A stretch of 60,624 nt of DNA from DATIXJ01 sp035518715 (GTDB lineage: Bacteria > Bacteroidota > Ignavibacteria > UBA10030 > SZUA-254), in assembly GCA_035518715.1 (NCBI GenBank), contig DATIXJ010000079.1, forward strand, positions 1 through 60,624. The letters are read 5' to 3'. The translations under genes and the position numbers were made by a program. The notes beneath the pieces are model-generated. The model did not search any database. It was not told the DNA's origin and worked only from the letters and a program-made list of their open reading frames with translations. Positions 25,968-34,319 of the stretch are shown here, one piece after another; within the stretch, counting starts at the first letter, position 1, and each line of letters opens with the position of its first letter.

Positions 25968-28845
25968 CCGATATCGGACCAGGTCGCACGCTATTCTGAT
26001 CGCATTCCTTGTCCTTGCCGGTTGTGCACCCCGGGAATCCGAAAAACCGGGAACAAGGGCGCTCGCTCCGTGGGTCCAGGAGACACTCCGGCGTTTATCC
26101 CTGCAGGAAAAAATCAACCAGATGATCATGCCGCGGGGATTCGGCTATTATGCCAGCTCCGAGAGCGATGAATCCCGCAGGGTCGACCTTCTCATAAAAG
26201 ACCGAAAATTCGGAGGACTCATCTTCTTCCAGGGAGATGTCCTGGAAACTGCCAATCGCATCAATGAACTCCAGCGCGAGTCGGATATTCCACTCCTCAT
26301 CGGGGGAGACTTTGAATGGGGGACAGCGATGCGGATCCGGAGGGGAACGCGTTTCCCTGAAGCGATGGCAATTGGCGCGACGCGCGATTCTGCCCTGGCT
26401 TTCCAGATCGGCAGGACGATCGCCGAAGAATCGAGAGCTCTCGGTGTGCAGGTTGATTTTGCCCCGGTGGCCGATGTCAACGTGAATCCCGACAATCCCG
26501 TCATCAATACGCGCTCATTTGGGGAGAATCCGCAGCTCGTGGCAACGATGGCATCCGCGTATGCACTCGGCCTGAGGTCGGGGGGAGTACTTTCGGTCGG
26601 GAAACACTTTCCGGGTCACGGAGACACGCAGACCGACTCACATCTGAACCTCCCGCTGATTCCGCTGCCGCGTACGCGACTCGATTCCGTTGAGCTCGTT
26701 CCCTTCAAACGTCTCATCGGCGAAGGAATTGACGGCATCATGGCTGCGCACATCGAGGTGCCCTCGCTGCAGAACGGGCTCCACATGCCGGCTTCACTCT
26801 CACCGTCGGTCATCGCCGGACTGCTGCAGAAAGACCTGGGGTTTGCCGGGCTCGTGTTCACCGATGCGATGGATATGGGTGCACTGGTGAATTCGTACGG
26901 TTCCGATTCAGCGGCCGTGCGCGCTGTTCAGGCAGGAGCGGACATTCTTATCATGCCTCCGGATCCCGAAGCTGCATCAAATGCCCTGAACAGGGCGGTC
27001 CTCTCGGGAAAGATATCACCGGCGAGAATTGATCAGTCTGTTGAGAAGATTCTCTCCGCCAAATTCCGCATCGGATTGAGTGAACATCGCGAAATCAATC
27101 TCGATTCGATTTACAACTCTGTGGAAACCCCCGACCATCTTGCCCTCGCAAAGAGATGTGCCAGAGAATCGATCACGCTCCTGCGGGATAGCAGTATTCT
27201 GCCGCTCGAGCGGTTCGGGAAGAAGAAACTCCTCTGTGCTCTTGTCGCAGATGCCGAGAATTACCGGACCGAAATTAACCGCCCGTCGACTCCCTGGACG
27301 AACGAGCCGGTCGGCGACTACTTTATGGCACAATTGAAGAAGCGGTATTTCAATGCGCAGGGAGTTCACATTGACCCGACCGTCAACGATCTGGATGTCG
27401 GGGCGCTCGTTGAGGCGGCTGCCAAGTCAGATATCATACTTTGCCCGATCTGGTCGAAAGCGCGTTCCGGCTCGGGCCAGTTCGGATTGCCGCCGAATAT
27501 TGTCGGGGCAATCGACACACTCTGCACTCTCGATAAGCCGGTAGTCATGATTGCCATGGGAAGTCCCTACGTCCTGGAGTCGTTCCCGCAGGCATCCACA
27601 TACCTCTGTTCGTATTCCGACTGCGAAGCATCGACGGAGGCGACGGTAGAAGCGCTCTTTGGGGAGATTCCCACCCCCGGAAAACTTCCTGTCGGCATCC
27701 CGCAGATGTTTTCGTTCGGCACCGGCGTCGATCGGGGCCAATCGGTGCTCCGGCGGGACTCTCCGGAATCTGTCGGGATGGAAAGTGAGGGCCTTGCCGC
27801 GGTCGATTCAATCGTGACGCAAGCGATTCGTGATTCCGCATTTCCCGGCGCCCAGGTCCTGGTTGCCAAAGATGGCGCGGTTGTCTATGAAAAGTCTTTT
27901 GGCCGTCAGCAATACTCTCCCGGCACTCCGCAGATCACCGCCTCCACGATGTATGATCTGGCGTCTCTCACGAAGGTCGTGGCAACAACGCCTGCTGTCA
28001 TGCGGCTCCTCGATGAGGAGAAGCTTCATCTTGACGATCCTGTTGTCCGCTATATACCCGAATTCGGAAACCACGGAAAGGAAGGTATCACCATTCGGAA
28101 CCTTCTTCTCCATAATGCTGGGTTGCCGCCCTTCAAGCAGCTCTTTCTCACCTGTACGTCTCCGGCCGAAGTCCTCGACTCAGTGTATCAGACCGAGATG
28201 ATCTACAAGACCGGTGATTCCACCGTCTACAGTGATTTCGATTTCATTCTCCTCGGAAAAATTGTGGAACGCATATCGGGTGTCACGCTCGATCATTATG
28301 TCGACTCGGTTTTCTACAGACCGCTGCATATGTCGCGGACGATGTTCAATCCGCCTTTTTCATCGCGCTCATCCGTTGCTCCGACGGAATACGATTCGGT
28401 CTACAGGAAGCAGCTCGTGCAGGGATTTGTGCACGACGAGAATGCGTATGCACTGGGAGGAGTTTCCGGACATGCCGGTCTCTTCTCAACGGCTTCCGAT
28501 CTCGCTGTTCTCACGCAGATGTTCCTCAACCAGGGAAGTTATGGGGGGGTACAATATCTGCGGCCCGAAACGGTGAAACTTTTCACAACCCGTCAGGCGG
28601 AAAACAGTTCGCGTGCACTCGGCTGGGACACGAAGACCATGAATGGATACAGTTCTGCGGGAACATTAATGGGGAAGACGACGTACGGCCACACCGGCTT
28701 TACGGGAACATCCATCTGGATAGAGCCGGAGAAAAATATTTTTGTTATATTGTTGACAAATCGGGTTTATCCCACCCGATTGAATATGCGGATCGCGCAT
28801 ATCCGGCCGCTGGTGCACGATGCGGTCATGAGATCCATCCGGTAA
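25954..28845 (+). CDS. GH3 glycosidase-serine beta-lactamase-like fusion lipoprotein
   Basis: 963 residues. A lipobox LAGC (C24) makes it a probable lipoprotein. Residues about 45-375 are a NagZ-like GH3 catalytic domain: KHFPGHGDT at 217-225 and VFTDAMDMGA with the nucleophile D304. Residues about 400-590 resemble the second GH3 domain. Residues about 605-955 are a class C beta-lactamase/esterase-like domain with S670-x-x-K673 (ASLTKV), Y758-S-D and a late HTGFTGTS motif. The GH3 part should cut beta-N-acetylglucosaminides. The second domain may act on peptides or esters of the same polymer; that is inference. The fusion is known in Bacteroidota. Coupled to the upstream kinase. Confidence 0.93.
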   Translation: MHFVSRYRTRSHAILIAFLVLAGCAPRESEKPGTRALAPWVQETLRRLSLQEKINQMIMPRGFGYYASSESDESRRVDLLIKDRKFGGLIFFQGDVLETANRINELQRESDIPLLIGGDFEWGTAMRIRRGTRFPEAMAIGATRDSALAFQIGRTIAEESRALGVQVDFAPVADVNVNPDNPVINTRSFGENPQLVATMASAYALGLRSGGVLSVGKHFPGHGDTQTDSHLNLPLIPLPRTRLDSVELVPFKRLIGEGIDGIMAAHIEVPSLQNGLHMPASLSPSVIAGLLQKDLGFAGLVFTDAMDMGALVNSYGSDSAAVRAVQAGADILIMPPDPEAASNALNRAVLSGKISPARIDQSVEKILSAKFRIGLSEHREINLDSIYNSVETPDHLALAKRCARESITLLRDSSILPLERFGKKKLLCALVADAENYRTEINRPSTPWTNEPVGDYFMAQLKKRYFNAQGVHIDPTVNDLDVGALVEAAAKSDIILCPIWSKARSGSGQFGLPPNIVGAIDTLCTLDKPVVMIAMGSPYVLESFPQASTYLCSYSDCEASTEATVEALFGEIPTPGKLPVGIPQMFSFGTGVDRGQSVLRRDSPESVGMESEGLAAVDSIVTQAIRDSAFPGAQVLVAKDGAVVYEKSFGRQQYSPGTPQITASTMYDLASLTKVVATTPAVMRLLDEEKLHLDDPVVRYIPEFGNHGKEGITIRNLLLHNAGLPPFKQLFLTCTSPAEVLDSVYQTEMIYKTGDSTVYSDFDFILLGKIVERISGVTLDHYVDSVFYRPLHMSRTMFNPPFSSRSSVAPTEYDSVYRKQLVQGFVHDENAYALGGVSGHAGLFSTASDLAVLTQMFLNQGSYGGVQYLRPETVKLFTTRQAENSSRALGWDTKTMNGYSSAGTLMGKTTYGHTGFTGTSIWIEPEKNIFVILLTNRVYPTRLNMRIAHIRPLVHDAVMRSIR

Positions 28846-28956
28846 GGAGAGCCCGGAAAGGCCGCGAACTATCAGATCAATCACGCCGGCATACCGGTCT
28901 GCTGCACATAGTATTCCCCGCTTTTGAAACCGTCTGGCATTAACAAAGGATGAAAT

Positions 28957-30513
28957 ATGAAACCCCCCAAATTCAGGAATGAATCATATACCGACTGGTC
29001 AAAACCGCTCCACAGGAAAAAACAGCTTCAGGCAATTGCCGAGTTGGAATCTAATTTTGGAAAAGAATACCCCAATCTCGTCGGTGGACAGAAGGTCGAA
29101 TCTCGCGACAAGTTTCAATCGCTCAATCCCTCCAATCCGAATGAGGTGGTCGGCGTTTTTCAGAAAGGGACGGCGGAAGATGCGACCCGGGCACTGGATG
29201 TGGCCCTTTCGGCCTTCCGGAAGTGGCAGGACGTGTCGCCCGAAAAGCGTGCCGCATATCTCTTTAAGGCGGCAAAGATCATGCGGCGGCGGCGCTATGA
29301 GATGAACGCGGCGATGATCATGGAAGTTGGAAAAACTTGGCCCGAAGCTGATGCCGATACGGCCGAGGCGATCGATTTTCTGGAATTCTATGGGAGGGAA
29401 ATGCTGCGTTATGCAGACCAGGAACCCGCCGTTCAGCTCCCCGGCGAAAAGGACGAGCTCCGGTATATTCCGCTCGGTACCGGCGTCATTATTCCGCCGT
29501 GGAATTTTCCGCTCGCAATTCTGGCAGGTATGACTTCTGCAGCGATCGTCAGCGGAAACACTGTTGTACTGAAACCCTCAAGCGATTCTCCTCTCATCGG
29601 ATATCGTTTCATGGAAGTGATGGGAGAAGCCGGACTGCCTCCCGGTGTCGTGAACTTTGTGGCTGGACCGGGCGGAGCGGTCGGTGACACACTCGTGACA
29701 CATCCCAAGACCCGTTTTATCTCGTTCACGGGATCAAAAGAAGTTGGAATTCATATTAATGAAGAGGCGGCAAAGGTCCGGACGGGTCAGATCTGGCTCA
29801 AGCGTGTGGTCGCGGAAATGGGTGGAAAAGACTCGATCATCGTCGATGAAGGAGTCAATGTTGATGAAGCAGTCGCCGGGGTGACTGTTTCAGCCTTCGG
29901 ATTTCAGGGTCAGAAGTGTTCGGCTTGTTCACGTGCAATAGTTCACGAAAAGATTTATGATGAGTTCGTGGAATTGATTGCGAAACGCGCCGAGAATATT
30001 TCCGTAGGACCGGCGAAGGAACTTGGCAACTATATGGGGCCGGTTGTGAACAAAGGTTCGATGGAAAAGATTCTTGGCTATATTGCGGTCGGAAAACGTG
30101 AAGGTGGGAGGATTGTAGCCGGCGGAGGTCGCGCGACAGGAGAAGGATATTTCCTGAGGCCGACAATCATTGCCGATGTTGATCCAAAGGCGACGATTGC
30201 ACAGGAAGAGATTTTTGGGCCGGTTCTCGCGGTGATCAAAGCGAGAGATTTTGACCATGCCATCGAGATCGCAAACAATACCGAATTTGGTCTGACGGGT
30301 GGTGTCTATTCGAAGGACAAAAGGAATCTTGAAAAGGCAAAGAAGGAATTTTACACCGGGAACCTCTACCTGAACCGCAAGTGCACCGGCGCGATGGTCG
30401 GCGCGCATCCGTTTGGCGGGTTCAATATGAGCGGTACGGATTCGAAGGCAGGCGGGAGGGACTATCTCCTTCTCTATCTGCAGGCAAAGTCCGTTGCCAC
30501 AAAGATGAAATGA
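28957..30513 (+). CDS. pruA: L-glutamate gamma-semialdehyde (1-pyrroline-5-carboxylate) dehydrogenase
   Basis: Second enzyme of proline catabolism; oxidises glutamate semialdehyde to glutamate with NAD+. The 518 residues match the stand-alone P5CDH type. VIIPPWNFPLAILAGMT, NTVVLKPSSDSPLIG and FISFTGSKEVG line the NAD site, RVVAEMGGKDSIIVD holds the general base, and FGFQGQKCSACSRAIV holds the catalytic Cys. The C-terminal LNRKCTGAMVGAHPFGGFNMSGTDSKAGG is the substrate-anchor end. AAAGGATG gives a good ribosome site. Proline dehydrogenase, its partner, is at 634-1536 on the same strand. Confidence 0.95.
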   Translation: MKPPKFRNESYTDWSKPLHRKKQLQAIAELESNFGKEYPNLVGGQKVESRDKFQSLNPSNPNEVVGVFQKGTAEDATRALDVALSAFRKWQDVSPEKRAAYLFKAAKIMRRRRYEMNAAMIMEVGKTWPEADADTAEAIDFLEFYGREMLRYADQEPAVQLPGEKDELRYIPLGTGVIIPPWNFPLAILAGMTSAAIVSGNTVVLKPSSDSPLIGYRFMEVMGEAGLPPGVVNFVAGPGGAVGDTLVTHPKTRFISFTGSKEVGIHINEEAAKVRTGQIWLKRVVAEMGGKDSIIVDEGVNVDEAVAGVTVSAFGFQGQKCSACSRAIVHEKIYDEFVELIAKRAENISVGPAKELGNYMGPVVNKGSMEKILGYIAVGKREGGRIVAGGGRATGEGYFLRPTIIADVDPKATIAQEEIFGPVLAVIKARDFDHAIEIANNTEFGLTGGVYSKDKRNLEKAKKEFYTGNLYLNRKCTGAMVGAHPFGGFNMSGTDSKAGGRDYLLLYLQAKSVATKMK

Positions 30514-30581
30514 AACTTTTCGGTAGAGTTTGGCTCGGCGTGGGAAGATAAGAGTAGCTGGATTTCATATCTGGAGAAAAC

Positions 30582-31748
30582 ATGAAGATTCATGAATATC
30601 AGGGGAAAGAGATCTTAAGAAAATACGGCGTCCCGGTGCCTCGGGGCGGAGTGGCATTTTCTGTCGATGAAGCCGTTGACGTGGCAAGCCGCCTCGGAGG
30701 ATCCGTATGGGTTGTGAAGGCGCAGATCCATGCCGGTGGTCGCGGCAAAGGGGGCGGCGTCAAACTGGCGAAAGACCTTGAGGAAGTACGCCGCCTGGCT
30801 GGTCAGATACTCGGGATGCGGCTGGTAACGCATCAGACGGGACCCGAAGGCAGGATCGTGAAGCGACTGCTGATCGAAGAGGGTGTAGCCATTGCGAAAG
30901 AAATATACGTGGGTATTACACTCGATCGCGCGCGTTCGGAAAATGTCGTGATGGCATCGACAGAGGGTGGGGTAGAAATCGAAAAGGTGGCCGCAGAGAC
31001 TCCGGAAAAAATATTAAAGGAACCGATCAATCCGACGATCGGCTTTCGGGAATTCCAGGCCCGGAAACTCGCATTCGGGCTCGGACTCTCCGGAGATGCG
31101 TTCAGGAATGCGGTCAAATTTCTCCTTGCACTTTACCGGGCGTACGAAGAATCCGATGCTTCCCTGGCGGAAATCAATCCCCTGGTGATCACGACCAGTG
31201 GCAGCGTCGTTGCACTCGACGCAAAGATGAACTTTGATGATAATGCGCTCTACCGGCATCCTGAAATCGTTGCAATGCGCGACCTCGACGAAGAAGATTC
31301 TCTGGAGATTGAAGCGTCAAAATCGAATCTGAACTACATCAAACTCGATGGGAATGTCGGCTGTATGGTCAACGGCGCCGGGCTGGCAATGGCGACGATG
31401 GATATCATCAAGCTCGCTGGCGGAGAGCCCGCGAACTTCCTCGATGTGGGTGGCGGTGCGAACGTTGAAACGGTATCCAACGGTTTCCGTATCATCCTTT
31501 CCGATAAGAACGTGAAGGCAATACTCATCAACATCTTCGGCGGCATCGTTCGATGCGACCGGGTGGCAGGCGGAGTGGTGCAGGCGGCAAGGAATGTGGA
31601 TGTCCATGTGCCTGTCGTTGTGCGCCTGGAGGGAACCAACGCCAAAGAAGCGCGCGAAATCCTCGCAACATCGGGACTCAATTTTTCCGTGGCGGGGAGT
31701 CTTCAGGAAGCGGCGGAGAAAGTGACCGCGGCTATCGCAGGGGCGTGA
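30582..31748 (+). CDS. sucC: Succinyl-CoA synthetase beta subunit
   Basis: TCA-cycle ligase subunit that binds nucleotide and succinyl phosphate, working with SucD (not in this window). The 388 residues begin with MKIHEYQGKEILRKYGVPVPRG, then VVKAQIHAGGRGKGGGVKL (ATP-grasp), AEINPLVIT with ALDAKMNFDDNAL (metal-binding), GNVGCMVNGAGLAMATMD, FLDVGGGA and INIFGGIVRCD. The stop TGA shares one base with the gatB ATG (TGATG), so translation is coupled. Position upstream of gatB rather than sucD is unusual. Confidence 0.97.
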   Translation: MKIHEYQGKEILRKYGVPVPRGGVAFSVDEAVDVASRLGGSVWVVKAQIHAGGRGKGGGVKLAKDLEEVRRLAGQILGMRLVTHQTGPEGRIVKRLLIEEGVAIAKEIYVGITLDRARSENVVMASTEGGVEIEKVAAETPEKILKEPINPTIGFREFQARKLAFGLGLSGDAFRNAVKFLLALYRAYEESDASLAEINPLVITTSGSVVALDAKMNFDDNALYRHPEIVAMRDLDEEDSLEIEASKSNLNYIKLDGNVGCMVNGAGLAMATMDIIKLAGGEPANFLDVGGGANVETVSNGFRIILSDKNVKAILINIFGGIVRCDRVAGGVVQAARNVDVHVPVVVRLEGTNAKEAREILATSGLNFSVAGSLQEAAEKVTAAIAGA

Positions 31749-33232
31749 TGTCTTCCGTGAGCTCGGATCCGGCGTATGAGCCGGTCATCGGACTCGAAGT
31801 TCATGCACAGCTTTTGACGGAGTCGAAGGCTTTTTGCGGCTGCTCGACCAAATTCGGCAATTCCCCCAATACCAATGTCTGTCCGGTTTGCCTCGGCCTG
31901 CCCGGCGCACTCCCCGTCCTGAACAAGCGGGCAGTGGAATTCGCAATCCGGATGGCTCTTGCCACCTCATCATCTGTTTCTCCCCGGTCCGTCTTCGCAA
32001 GGAAGAACTACTTCTATCCCGATCTTCCCAAGGGTTATCAGATTTCGCAATATGCCGATCCAATCTGCACCGGCGGATTCGTGGACATCGAACCGAGTGA
32101 GCAGGGGCACGAACCGCGGCGGATCGTTATTGCGCGGATTCATCTCGAAGAAGATGCGGGGAAATCCATTCACGACCGGAACGGCTTTACCCTTGTCGAT
32201 ATCAACCGATGCGGTGTGCCGCTCCTCGAACTTGTGAGTGAGCCGGATCTCCGCTCTCCTCATGAGGCCTCCCTTTATCTTCGGAAGATTCGCCAGCTGG
32301 TTACGTATCTCGGTATTTGTGACGGGAATATGGAAGAAGGAAATCTCCGCTGTGATGCAAATATTTCGGTGCGCAGGAAGGGCTACAAGAGGTTTGGAAC
32401 AAAAACAGAATTGAAGAACTTGAATTCGTTCCGCAATGTCGAGCGCGCACTCGAATTTGAAATGAAGCGGCAAATTCGGGCACTCGAAGGCGGTGAGCGG
32501 ATCAAGCAGGAGACGATGCTCTGGGATGCGGAAAAAAATGTTGCACTGCCAATGCGATCGAAGGAAGAAGCACACGACTACCGGTATTTTCCCGAGCCTG
32601 ATCTTGTTCCGGTAGTGGTAGACAAAGAATGGACCGCCGAAATTCGGGCTGCTCTTCCGGAACACCCGACGGCGCGCAGAGACAGATTCGTGCGCCAGTA
32701 CGCCCTCCGGGGGTACGATGCCGATGTCCTCACAGCCGAGAAGGAGTATGCCGACTTTTTCGAAGAAGCCGTGAAATCGTACGGTGCCCGGAACAATGAT
32801 GAGTTCAAGCAGGTGAGTAACTGGGTAATGACTGAGGTACTTCGTGTGGCGGGAGAGGGCCGCTCTGTTCAGGACCGGTTTCCGGTTTCTCCGGACCGGC
32901 TTGCCCGACTTATCCGACTCGTGGCCGACGGTACGGTCAGCGGCAGGTCTGCCAAAGAGGTATTCGCCGAAATGCTTCTTGTCCCCGATGATCCGCGCTC
33001 GATTGTGGAGAAGAAAGGACTTGTCCAGCTTTCGGATGAAGCTGTCCTGGAGAGAATAATTGACGATGTGCTTGTCAAGTATCCTTCTCATGCAGAAAAA
33101 TATCGTGCCGGGAATGAAAAGCTCCTCGGGTATTTTGTCGGTAGGGTGATGGAAGCTAGCAAAGGAAAAGCGAATCCCGCTCTTGTCAATCATATCCTCG
33201 TAAAAAAGTTGTCTCGAACAAAATCATTCTGA
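31748..33232 (+). CDS. gatB: Asp-tRNA(Asn)/Glu-tRNA(Gln) amidotransferase subunit B
   Basis: tRNA-binding kinase subunit of GatCAB, which amidates misacylated Glu-tRNAGln or Asp-tRNAAsn. 494 residues from ATG 31748, which overlaps the sucC stop by one base. A longer frame from 31553 lies over sucC and is rejected. Motifs include PVIGLEVHAQLLTESKAFCGC with NTNVCPVCLGLPGALPVLN (zinc cysteines), FARKNYFYPDLPKGYQISQ, RIHLEEDAGKS, DINRCGVPLLELVSEPD and DANISVR; the tail is the YqeY-like helical domain. GatA and GatC are not nearby. Confidence 0.97.
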   Translation: MSSVSSDPAYEPVIGLEVHAQLLTESKAFCGCSTKFGNSPNTNVCPVCLGLPGALPVLNKRAVEFAIRMALATSSSVSPRSVFARKNYFYPDLPKGYQISQYADPICTGGFVDIEPSEQGHEPRRIVIARIHLEEDAGKSIHDRNGFTLVDINRCGVPLLELVSEPDLRSPHEASLYLRKIRQLVTYLGICDGNMEEGNLRCDANISVRRKGYKRFGTKTELKNLNSFRNVERALEFEMKRQIRALEGGERIKQETMLWDAEKNVALPMRSKEEAHDYRYFPEPDLVPVVVDKEWTAEIRAALPEHPTARRDRFVRQYALRGYDADVLTAEKEYADFFEEAVKSYGARNNDEFKQVSNWVMTEVLRVAGEGRSVQDRFPVSPDRLARLIRLVADGTVSGRSAKEVFAEMLLVPDDPRSIVEKKGLVQLSDEAVLERIIDDVLVKYPSHAEKYRAGNEKLLGYFVGRVMEASKGKANPALVNHILVKKLSRTKSF

Positions 33233-33258
33233 ACAAGATATCACTCTCATAAAGGTCA

Positions 33259-34041
33259 ATGTCTATGCGGAAGAAATTGATTGCCGGTAACTGGAAGATG
33301 AACAAGGACATTCATGAAACAGCCGTTCTGATGGAAGGATTGAAGGAACGTCTGAAAAATCTCTACGATGGCGTCGGAGTTGCAGTTTGCCCGCCGTTTC
33401 CGTCTCTCGTCGTTGCAAAATCATTTCTGGAAGGAACATCGATTGCGCTCGGTGCGCAGAACATGTCCCAGCACGACGACGGGGCGTACACGGGTGAGGT
33501 CTCGGCGAAGATGCTGACCGCGATCGGGTGCACGTACGTCATTCTCGGGCATTCGGAACGACGACAATATTTTCGCGAAACCGATGAACAAGTCAATGCC
33601 AAGGTGAAGAAGGCTCTGAAAGCCGGACTGCAGCCGATCATCTGTGTTGGTGAGACCCTCGAGGAACGTGAATCGGGGGTGACAGAAAAAATCATCACGG
33701 TTCAAATTAAGGGAGTTCTTCATGAGCTTACTGCGTCCGATATCGGCAGGACGGTGATTGCCTACGAGCCGGTTTGGGCGATTGGGACGGGAAAGACCGC
33801 CACACCCGATCAGGCGAATCAGGTTCACAAGTTGATACGGAAGCTGGTAGCTCAGACCTATGAACGCTCGGTTGCCGATGCTCTGATCATTCAATACGGA
33901 GGGAGCATGAATGCGGAGAATGCACAGGCCCTTCTCTCGCAGTCGGACATCGACGGCGGGCTGATTGGTGGTGCGAGTCTGAAACCGGAAGCTTTTGCCG
34001 GAATCGTTCAGGCGGCACGGGCTGTGAGCCGCCCGGGCTGA
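33259..34041 (+). CDS. tpiA: Triosephosphate isomerase
   Basis: Interconverts glyceraldehyde 3-phosphate and dihydroxyacetone phosphate. About 260 residues with LIAGNWKMNK (catalytic Lys), VILGHSERRQYF (His), VIAYEPVWAIGTGKTAT (Glu in loop 6) and the phosphate-binding IQYGGSMNAENA and GGLIGGASLK. AAAGGT is only two bases before ATG 33259, so the second Met at 33265 may be the real start; the difference is two residues. The third glycolytic gene in the window, separated from gap and pgk by 15 kb. Confidence 0.97.
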   Translation: MSMRKKLIAGNWKMNKDIHETAVLMEGLKERLKNLYDGVGVAVCPPFPSLVVAKSFLEGTSIALGAQNMSQHDDGAYTGEVSAKMLTAIGCTYVILGHSERRQYFRETDEQVNAKVKKALKAGLQPIICVGETLEERESGVTEKIITVQIKGVLHELTASDIGRTVIAYEPVWAIGTGKTATPDQANQVHKLIRKLVAQTYERSVADALIIQYGGSMNAENAQALLSQSDIDGGLIGGASLKPEAFAGIVQAARAVSRPG

Positions 34042-34134
34042 CGTGTAAGTTCAATTCCAGTGCGAAAATAGGGGGGTTGGGGAGTTTCGATGAACGATTT
34101 TCTCCGAAAATTCCCCGAAATTCCTTGTTTCTCT

Positions 34135-34163
34135 TTGCTTTCGCCTTCAAAATGTGTTATATT
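34135..34163 (+). promoter_or_regulatory. Putative promoter for the GH2-like gene
   Basis: TTGCTT (34135-34140), 17-base spacer, TATATT (34158-34163). It is one of the best matches to the window's recurring promoter pattern and lies upstream of the signal-peptide-coding stretch that starts after the in-frame stop at 34200. Confidence 0.55.
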
Positions 34164-34319
34164 TGAGATTAAACGTGTTCTCATCGAGACACTTTGCACT
34201 GATTTTCCATCTCTAACGGGCTGAATACTATCGAGATCAGACTGATACGGCTCGCGAAGCGCAGCGTATTCATTGCTGCGTTCTGTTGTCTTCTTCTTGT
34301 CTCCGCAGGGTTCGGGCAA

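Noticed and set aside
31970..33193. 407-codon minus-strand frame inside gatB
   Set aside because: Antisense shadow of a conserved gene with no recognisable domain.
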